DNA from: an uncultured Ignavibacterium sp.
Lineage (GTDB): Bacteria > Bacteroidota > Ignavibacteria > Ignavibacteriales > Ignavibacteriaceae
DNA length: 35,877 bases
NCBI GenBank assembly: GCA_937125135.1
Contig: CAKZLD010000171.1
Span: 1-35,877 of the forward strand
Direction of reading: 5' to 3'
In this document: piece after piece, positions 26,895 through 33,677 of the stretch
How the letters are laid out: each line of letters begins with the position of its first letter
How positions within the stretch are numbered: the first letter of the stretch is position 1
Made by a program: the position numbers and the translations under genes
Notes under the pieces: generated by a model
Databases searched by the model: none
Told to the model about the DNA's origin: nothing
Seen by the model: only the letters and a program-made list of their open reading frames with translations

Positions 26895-28478
26895 ATGAAA
26901 AGAATATTTTTAACCATAACAGGAGCTTTGATAATTTTATTTATCAGTTCCTGTTATGAAGATTTATCGAATAATCCAATTGCAAATAAGCCGCCTAAAA
27001 CTTATATATCTGTTTTTGCTGACAGTACAATAAGCCAACAGCAAAGCAGTGTGAGACTTCATTGGTGGGGTGATGATCCCGATGGATTAGTAATTGGATA
27101 TTTTATTTCAATTGATGGAATAAATTGGAAGTTTACTACTAAAAACGATTCACTTCTTTCTTTCACTATTTTAGGAACTGATACATCATATCTTTTCAGG
27201 GTTGCAGCAGTAGATAATTCCGGAAATGGTAAATATGATGCACAAATAATTTCAGGGTCAATAAACTTCGGCTCTGAACCATTTACTGATTTAAATAAAA
27301 ACAAAAAATGGGATGAAGGCGAACCATTTATTGATTGCGGTGCAATTGATCCTAATCCTGCTACTTTGAAGCTTCCTCTGAAAAATTCTCCTCCAGTTAT
27401 AAAATTTTTAGTTGACAGTAAGAATAATACAATTCTGATTCCGGATACAACATTTACAGTTGCATCATTTGGATGGACTATTTCTGATCTTGATGGAGAT
27501 AATACTATCCGCAGAGTATTTATTGCACTGAATGATACGACCGAAAAAGTTGAACTCCCTCCAAATACCAGATTTATTACTCTGAAAGCTGGAGGACCAT
27601 TTAATTCGGATATCGTGGAATGTGATATTTATTTAGGCACATCGATTAACGTTCCTTTTCCTGTTAAACTAAAAGGAATGCGATTAAATCAGTTAAACAG
27701 ATTCTATGTTTATTGCGAAGACATAGCTGGTTCAAAAAGTCAGCTTATTTCAATGCCAGCTGAAGGAAGCGATAAGAAATGGTTTGTTAAAAAACCAAAG
27801 GGTGACATATTAATCATTGATGATTATGGCATCAATGATAACACTGCTTCTTTTTATTATCGAATGATGGATAGTTTGAATTTGTCAAATAGATATGATG
27901 TCTGGGATATCAAATTAGGAAAAACTACAAATACTCCACCTTTACTGTTACCTAGATTGTTATCACCTCAGTTTTTGGAAACATTAAGTTTATTCAAAGT
28001 TATTATTTGGTACACCGATAATGATCCTACTTTAGAGCCTGCTCAAATAGCGATAAGAAATTATACAATTTCTGGCGGTAAAGTTTTATTTTCAATGATG
28101 TTTCCGCAGTTGTTTGATCCGAGAGGATTAAGTGATTTTCTACCGATTGACAGTTTAAGTCCTGCTCCAATCAGTGTGATTCCGAGGAATACGAAAGTTA
28201 ATCCGATCGGAGAAGGTTTGATTTTGAATTATCCACAGTTATCAATTGATGATGGAAATGTTCCAGTAGCCAGAATTCGAACTTATTATCCAAATCCAGT
28301 TACTGCAAAAAATTTATACAATTTGGATTTACCTGGTCAGCCAATTATTTCGTTTAAAACATCTGACTCTAGAATTATTTTTCTCGGTTTACCATTAAGC
28401 AGAGTAAATGGAAGCCCGTTTAATGCAAAAGCATTTTTAGATAAAGTATTATTTCAAGAGTTTGGAGTAACAAGATGA
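26895..28478 (+). CDS. Lipoprotein with Fn3-like and GATase-like domains
   Basis: 527 residues. Signal peptide with lipobox LFISSC (C20), so it is lipidated. The N-terminal part is Fn3-like (SSVRLHWWGDDPDGLVIGYF, LSFTILGTDTSYLFRVAAVD). The region after about 300 (KGDILIIDDYGINDNTASFY, LFKVIIWYTDND, ISGGKVLFSM) resembles a class-I glutamine-amidotransferase-like or flavodoxin-like fold, without a recognisable catalytic Cys, so it is likely a binding module. It is 24 nt after the preceding gene. Its stop overlaps the TonB-dependent receptor start by 4 nt (ATGA), which ties it to that receptor much like an accessory surface lipoprotein. Substrate unknown. Confidence 0.7.
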   Translation: MKRIFLTITGALIILFISSCYEDLSNNPIANKPPKTYISVFADSTISQQQSSVRLHWWGDDPDGLVIGYFISIDGINWKFTTKNDSLLSFTILGTDTSYLFRVAAVDNSGNGKYDAQIISGSINFGSEPFTDLNKNKKWDEGEPFIDCGAIDPNPATLKLPLKNSPPVIKFLVDSKNNTILIPDTTFTVASFGWTISDLDGDNTIRRVFIALNDTTEKVELPPNTRFITLKAGGPFNSDIVECDIYLGTSINVPFPVKLKGMRLNQLNRFYVYCEDIAGSKSQLISMPAEGSDKKWFVKKPKGDILIIDDYGINDNTASFYYRMMDSLNLSNRYDVWDIKLGKTTNTPPLLLPRLLSPQFLETLSLFKVIIWYTDNDPTLEPAQIAIRNYTISGGKVLFSMMFPQLFDPRGLSDFLPIDSLSPAPISVIPRNTKVNPIGEGLILNYPQLSIDDGNVPVARIRTYYPNPVTAKNLYNLDLPGQPIISFKTSDSRIIFLGLPLSRVNGSPFNAKAFLDKVLFQEFGVTR

Positions 28479-31279
28479 TAAAAATAATTACTTCAATCAT
28501 TATCTGGTCAAGTTTAATTATAGCTCAAGTTCCCGGTAGTCTTAGTGGAACAATTAAGGATAAAGCTTCTGGAGAAGGATTGCCAGGAGTTAACATTGTT
28601 CTCAAAGGAACTTATTATGGTGCTGCTACTGACTTAAATGGCAGATATAATATTCCTTCTATAAATCCGGGAAATTATACTGTGGAGATTTCCTTAATTG
28701 GCTACAAAACAGTTCAATTTACAGGAATACAAATCGTTTCAAATCAAACTAAAAAAATTGACGTCGAATTAGAAGAGACAGTTTTAACTTTAGGTCAGGA
28801 TGTTGTAGTCGTTGGTGAAAAGCCTTTGATGGATGTTGAGGAAACTCAAAGTAAAAAATCTATATCAAGAGAAGAGATTGAAATAGCTATTATTGAAAAT
28901 ATAACCGACCTTGTAAGTCAACAAGCTGGAGTAATAAAATCAGATAATGCTATTCATATCAGAGGTGGAAGATCATACGAAAATGCTTTTTTATTAGATG
29001 GGGTTTCGGTGCAGGATCCATTGGCTGGAACAGGATTCGGTCTTCAACTTTCTGCAAATGCTTTAGAAGAAGTTGAAGTTATCACAGGAGGTTATAATGC
29101 GGAATTTGGGCAGGCAACTTCTGGTGTGGTTAACGTTAGAACTCGTGAAGGTGGATCAAAGTATCACGGTTATCTTTCTTACAAAAGAGATAACTTTGGT
29201 TCAACTTCTTCATACAATATTTTTAATATAGATATTACAGAAGCAAATTTCAGTGGCCCAGAACCTATAACTTCTTTTGTGTTGCCAGCAATCGGAATAG
29301 ACATTCCAGGAGAGCTTACTTTCTTCGGAAGTTTTTATGGCGGTTTCAGCGACGGAATTACTCAAGGTTACTTTAAACCAAAAGCAAAACAACTATATTC
29401 ATCAACATTTTACGGAAGTAGGTTTGCTCCAAAATCAGAAAATAGTTGGTTCTGGATGGGGAAACTAACTTACAAATATTCACCCACATTGAAATTTAAT
29501 TATTCTTTTAATCAGTCTGTCAATATCAATCAGAATTCTCAATCACTTCAATCTAATCTTGAATATGTTGAGCCAAGTCCGGGTTATCAATATGAATTTC
29601 AATACATTCTCGATAATGCAAACACATTCACTCATAATAATAAATATCATACTTTTACGCTGACTCACACATTGAATTCAAAAACTTTCTATGAGTTGAA
29701 ATTCAGTAACTACTTTACTAATCTTAGAGCAGATGCTAATGGTAAAAGTTGGAAAGAATACGTAGAGCCAAAAGATATCACAAGTTTCCCAATTGAATAT
29801 TTTAACTTAAACAGAGATACTATTGGAGTAATTCCTGGAGATGGATTCTGGGATATAGGCAATCCATTTACGTGGAGAGACCATTTCGTTCAGGAATTTT
29901 CTGTGCGAGGCGATTTAACAAGTTTCTTCGACGAGAAAAATAAATTCAAAGCTGGATTTGATCTAAGATTTCAGGAAATGCAGGTAATTGATATTTACAA
30001 ACCTTGGATTGGTGAACTTGGACTAAATAATGATCTTTATAGAGTTTTTCCTGCACTCGGTTCGTTTTATGCTCAGGATAATATCAATTTTAGTGGAATG
30101 ATTTTGAATTTCGGTTTAAGGTTAGATTATTGGTTCCCCGGAAAATATGTAGATGATGCTATTGAAAATCCTGAAGTTGTAACTATACCGGATGAAACAA
30201 GAAAAAGATATAAAGAAAATTCATTTAGCTTTTTTGGAAACAGAAAATTTAAAGCCAGATTGAGCCCACGTTTGGGAATTTCCCATCCAGTATCGGATAA
30301 TCAGACTTTGTTTTTCTCTTACGGACATTTTAGTAAATGGCCAAAACCACAATTTGTTTATGCAAAATTAAGTCCGGCCAATGCTAAATCTTCATTTCAA
30401 AGATTTGGAAATCCAAACTTGAATCCGGAAACAACAGTGGCTTATGAACTTGGACTACGAACTCAATTTACAAATGATGATGTTCTTACTGTTACAGCTT
30501 ATTACAAAGATATTTTTGATTATGTGAGCACAAGAACTGCAAGAATTACTTCAGCACGATTTGCTACACAAAGATTTATAACTTATGTTAATACAGACTA
30601 TGCCCGTTCAAGAGGAATAGAACTCGAATTCAAAAAAAGAATAGCAAAATGGTTTACTGGAAATGCTTCATTTGCATATTCAATTGTTACCGGTAAAAGT
30701 TCCAGTGCAGATGAAGGAGTGTTAGTTCTAACCGGTGATCTCGACGAATCAATTAAAGAAGAATATGTTACATGGGATAGACCAATAAACGCTTCATTAT
30801 CTCTGAACTTTTATGTAGAAAAAGGGAATCCTCTTTTCGGATTTGCTCCCGGTATTTTAGATGATTATAATGTTTACTTGAGATTTTTCTACCAGTCAGG
30901 TAAAAGATACACACCAGCTGTATTTACAAATTCTTATCAGACTAATGGCAGACCAATTTATGAGTTTATCAGAAGTGAAAGAAATTCAAAACTTGGTGAT
31001 GATTGGTTCTGGGTGGATTTGAACTTTGAAAAGTATATTTCAATAGACAAGCTTAAATTTTCGGTATTTATTGAAGTAAATAATCTTTTTGATTTTAAGA
31101 ATTCAGCCATAATAAATCCTGTTACTGGTAAAGCTTATGAATTGGGAGACCCGGTTCCGAATAGTTGGAATGACCCAAATTATCCCGATTTACAAGCACC
31201 AATAAATCCTTATCCTTTTAATCCGGCAAGGTATCTTACAAAAAGAAATATCAAGTTCGGAATAAGTTTTAGATTTTAA
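28475..31279 (+). CDS. TonB-dependent outer-membrane receptor with carboxypeptidase-regulatory-like domain
   Basis: 934 residues: signal peptide (1-18), a CarboxypepD_reg-like domain at about 22-100 (GTIKDKASGEGLPGVNIVLK, NLNGRYNIPSI-type text), a possible TonB-box-like strand (DVVVVGEK), a plug domain at about 125-225 (VSQQAGVIKSDNAIHIRGGR, FLLDGVSVQDPL) and a C-terminal 22-stranded beta barrel ending in aromatic FRF. It takes up an unknown substrate across the outer membrane with energy from TonB. The preceding lipoprotein overlaps by 4 nt, resembling SusC/SusD-like pairing in layout, but the lipoprotein is not SusD-like. The protein is complete. Confidence 0.9.
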   Translation: MIKIITSIIIWSSLIIAQVPGSLSGTIKDKASGEGLPGVNIVLKGTYYGAATDLNGRYNIPSINPGNYTVEISLIGYKTVQFTGIQIVSNQTKKIDVELEETVLTLGQDVVVVGEKPLMDVEETQSKKSISREEIEIAIIENITDLVSQQAGVIKSDNAIHIRGGRSYENAFLLDGVSVQDPLAGTGFGLQLSANALEEVEVITGGYNAEFGQATSGVVNVRTREGGSKYHGYLSYKRDNFGSTSSYNIFNIDITEANFSGPEPITSFVLPAIGIDIPGELTFFGSFYGGFSDGITQGYFKPKAKQLYSSTFYGSRFAPKSENSWFWMGKLTYKYSPTLKFNYSFNQSVNINQNSQSLQSNLEYVEPSPGYQYEFQYILDNANTFTHNNKYHTFTLTHTLNSKTFYELKFSNYFTNLRADANGKSWKEYVEPKDITSFPIEYFNLNRDTIGVIPGDGFWDIGNPFTWRDHFVQEFSVRGDLTSFFDEKNKFKAGFDLRFQEMQVIDIYKPWIGELGLNNDLYRVFPALGSFYAQDNINFSGMILNFGLRLDYWFPGKYVDDAIENPEVVTIPDETRKRYKENSFSFFGNRKFKARLSPRLGISHPVSDNQTLFFSYGHFSKWPKPQFVYAKLSPANAKSSFQRFGNPNLNPETTVAYELGLRTQFTNDDVLTVTAYYKDIFDYVSTRTARITSARFATQRFITYVNTDYARSRGIELEFKKRIAKWFTGNASFAYSIVTGKSSSADEGVLVLTGDLDESIKEEYVTWDRPINASLSLNFYVEKGNPLFGFAPGILDDYNVYLRFFYQSGKRYTPAVFTNSYQTNGRPIYEFIRSERNSKLGDDWFWVDLNFEKYISIDKLKFSVFIEVNNLFDFKNSAIINPVTGKAYELGDPVPNSWNDPNYPDLQAPINPYPFNPARYLTKRNIKFGISFRF

Positions 31280-31605
31280 CTTGAGCAAATGGGAAATACT
31301 TATTCAAAAATCCATATTCATATAGTTATAGTGGTGAAATACAGAATTGCTCTTATTGATGAGTAATGGAAACAAAAATTGTTTTAATAAAAAGTATTTG
31401 TAGAATTTGATTTTAGAACTTTTGGTGAAATAAATAAAAAGAATACAAAATTCAAATAACTTTAGATATTGATTGTATTAGGAGACTATATAAAAAAGTT
31501 CTGTTAAGAATTTGATTTTGGTAAAAATAAAACCAAGAAATAAAATCCCTATAGGGATGAAATATTCGCATAAAGAATTAAAAAAAGATTTAATACAGTA
31601 GATTT
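31280..31605 (+). other. AT-rich 326-nt gap with possible dispersed-repeat remnant
   Basis: No ORF of note lies here. It holds the perfect 14-bp palindrome ATCCCTATAGGGAT (31545-31558), followed by GAAATATTCG, and a repeated 12-mer GAATTTGATTTT (near 31406 and 31509). The layout resembles degenerate intergenic repeats seen in related genomes, which I recall but cannot verify. It separates the receptor from the PorV-like gene, and I found no clear terminator or promoter in it, so the operon may or may not break here. Confidence 0.4.
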
Positions 31606-32586
31606 ATGAAAATAAAATATTTTTTAATTATCATTTTAATACTTCAGTCCAACACTGTTTTCGCTCAGCTTTTTCCGATTCTAGGTGGACAGAGAGCTGG
31701 AATATCAACTGCACAGTTTCTTAAAATTGGAGTAGGTGGTCGAGCAACAGCAATGGGTGATGCTTTTGTAGCCATTGCAAATGATGCGTCTGCATTATAT
31801 TGGAATCCTGCAGGACTGACACAGTTTCAGAATAATCAGGTTTTCTTTTCTCACAATAAATGGCTTGTTGATATTAACCACGATTTTCTCGGAGCAGTTT
31901 ATCATTTAGATGAAACAAATTCCCTCGGAATTTCTTTAACAGCACTTACAATGCAGAAAATGCCTGTTACAACTGAATTCGCTCCTTTTGGAACCGGAGA
32001 ATATTTCGGTTTCAGTGATTTGGCAATTGGTATTTCGTATTCAAGAAAAATGACAGAACAATTCAGTTTTGGAGCGACTATCAGATATATGGAAGAAACT
32101 CTGGACAAGCTAAAGATGAGAGGAGTTCTCGTTGATTTAGGAACATTTTATTGGACTGGGCTTGGCTCTACAAGATTTGCGGTTGCCGTAACAAATTTTG
32201 GTAGTAATCTTGCGCCAGATGGTAAAGTGGTCTTAATCGGAAAAAGAGAAGTATCTAATTGGCAGGATTTTGCACCACCCACAATGTTTAGAATTGGTTT
32301 TGCTTTTGAACCATATCAGGATGAACAACACAGAATAACATCATCGGTACAATTGAACCATCCAAATGATAATAGTGAAAATGTATCTACAGGATTTGAA
32401 TATTCGTGGTCAGAAATTCTCTATTTACGTTTAGGTTATAAATTTAATGTAGAAGAACAAAACTATACTTTTGGTGCAGGAGTAAATCTTCCACTTGAAA
32501 TAGCAAATTTTACTTTCGATTACGCCTATTCAAACTTCACAAGATTAGGCTCAGCACATAGATTTTCAATTTTATTAGGATTATGA
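31606..32586 (+). CDS. PorV/PorQ family outer-membrane protein
   Basis: 326 residues with a signal peptide (about 1-21), then the hallmark N-terminal segment of the family, FLKIGVGGRATAMGDAFVA followed by NDASALYWNPAGL. The rest is a beta barrel (FGFSDLAIGISYSRK, FSFGATIRYMEE, LRLGYKF) with a terminal aromatic strand. Family members such as PorV take part in T9SS cargo handling at the outer membrane. Many FCB genomes carry several paralogues next to T9SS cargo genes, which fits its place here among sorting-domain proteins. Its stop overlaps the next start by 4 nt (ATGA). I cannot tell whether it is the main T9SS PorV. Confidence 0.85.
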   Translation: MKIKYFLIIILILQSNTVFAQLFPILGGQRAGISTAQFLKIGVGGRATAMGDAFVAIANDASALYWNPAGLTQFQNNQVFFSHNKWLVDINHDFLGAVYHLDETNSLGISLTALTMQKMPVTTEFAPFGTGEYFGFSDLAIGISYSRKMTEQFSFGATIRYMEETLDKLKMRGVLVDLGTFYWTGLGSTRFAVAVTNFGSNLAPDGKVVLIGKREVSNWQDFAPPTMFRIGFAFEPYQDEQHRITSSVQLNHPNDNSENVSTGFEYSWSEILYLRLGYKFNVEEQNYTFGAGVNLPLEIANFTFDYAYSNFTRLGSAHRFSILLGL

Positions 32587-33677
32587 AAAAATATATTATT
32601 AAAACAGTTTTATCGTTTTCTCTTTTTATCTCACTTGCAATCTTAATTTTAATCTTTCCAAGCTGTGCAGATAAATTTGAGCTTCCAACTGACACAGGAG
32701 GACTTGGAAATATTGCAGGAGATACAGTTTATATTCAGATAAATCCACCGTGGCAGGGATTCAACAAACCACAAGCTGTTTATATCGGAAATGAACCATT
32801 TGTTTACGTTGCTGATACCGATAACAACAGAATTGTAATGATGAATCTTGCTGGAACTGTTCTTGGAACAAGAGAAATAAAAAAACCGATTGAAATAGCT
32901 CAGGATTATCAATTGAATTTAATTGTCTGTGCTGAATTTGATACTCTCGGACAGACCTTCTCTGCAGTGTACAAAATTGATCTTGTATCTGCTTCCCACA
33001 ATATTGAGAATGCTCCAATTACAAGACTACTTCCAAGACCGAATGTTGCATCTGATTTAAATACTTTGATTAAATATACTGGTGTTGCTGTGTTTTATGA
33101 TAATTCTTTTTATGTGGCAAGAACTGGTCCTAATAATTCCAGTATTTTTAATCCAGATAATTCAATTTTGATTTTTCAGAAAAAAATATTAAACGATGGA
33201 AGTAAAAAGGATACTCTCATCGGAAGACTTCCTTCGCTTGAACCTACTGGAACAGGTATTCTTTCAACTAATAATATTAGTTCATTGACTACTTTCAAGC
33301 GTCGGAATATTGATTTTATAATGACATTAACCGGAAACACTAGTTTCAAAGCACAGTGGCTTTACTATAATTACGCTTCAGAAACACCTGGATATGAAAG
33401 CCGTTTATCACCTAATTCAAATAAGATGATGCTGCCGAATAAATTTATTCGTCCTGAAGGAGTTACTGTCGATAACTTTGGTAATATTTACATTGCAGAT
33501 GCAGATAAAGACAGTATTTATAAGTTTAATTCATTCGGAGATGAACTTCAATCTTTTGGTGGAGCAAATATCTTTAAGGAGCCATATTCAGTAGCCTTTT
33601 TCGATAAAACCCTATACGTTGCCGATAGGGGAAATAATAGAATTTTACGTTTCATATTATCAACGGATTTAAGATGA
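32583..33677 (+). CDS. NHL-repeat lipoprotein
   Basis: 364 residues. A long hydrophobic signal with lipobox LIFPSC (C28) makes it a lipoprotein. NHL-type propeller blades are visible at about 61-85 (PQAVYIGNEPFVYVADTDNN), at about 295-325 (PEGVTVDNFGNIYIADADKD) and at about 335-360 (PYSVAFFDKTLYVADRGNNR). Such propellers usually mediate binding of proteins or ligands. It overlaps both neighbours by 4 nt (ATGA on each side), so it is translated together with the PorV-like protein and the PLD-like protein and probably belongs to their surface system. Confidence 0.82.
   Translation: MKKYIIKTVLSFSLFISLAILILIFPSCADKFELPTDTGGLGNIAGDTVYIQINPPWQGFNKPQAVYIGNEPFVYVADTDNNRIVMMNLAGTVLGTREIKKPIEIAQDYQLNLIVCAEFDTLGQTFSAVYKIDLVSASHNIENAPITRLLPRPNVASDLNTLIKYTGVAVFYDNSFYVARTGPNNSSIFNPDNSILIFQKKILNDGSKKDTLIGRLPSLEPTGTGILSTNNISSLTTFKRRNIDFIMTLTGNTSFKAQWLYYNYASETPGYESRLSPNSNKMMLPNKFIRPEGVTVDNFGNIYIADADKDSIYKFNSFGDELQSFGGANIFKEPYSVAFFDKTLYVADRGNNRILRFILSTDLR

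Noticed and set aside
26895-31279. Polysaccharide utilisation locus (SusC/SusD pair)
   Set aside because: The receptor has the SusC-like N-terminal domain, but the lipoprotein has no SusD features and no glycoside hydrolase is present.
31512-31540. Inverted repeat TTGGT...ACCAA in the gap before the PorV-like gene
   Set aside because: Only five base pairs with a long A-rich loop; expected by chance in such DNA.
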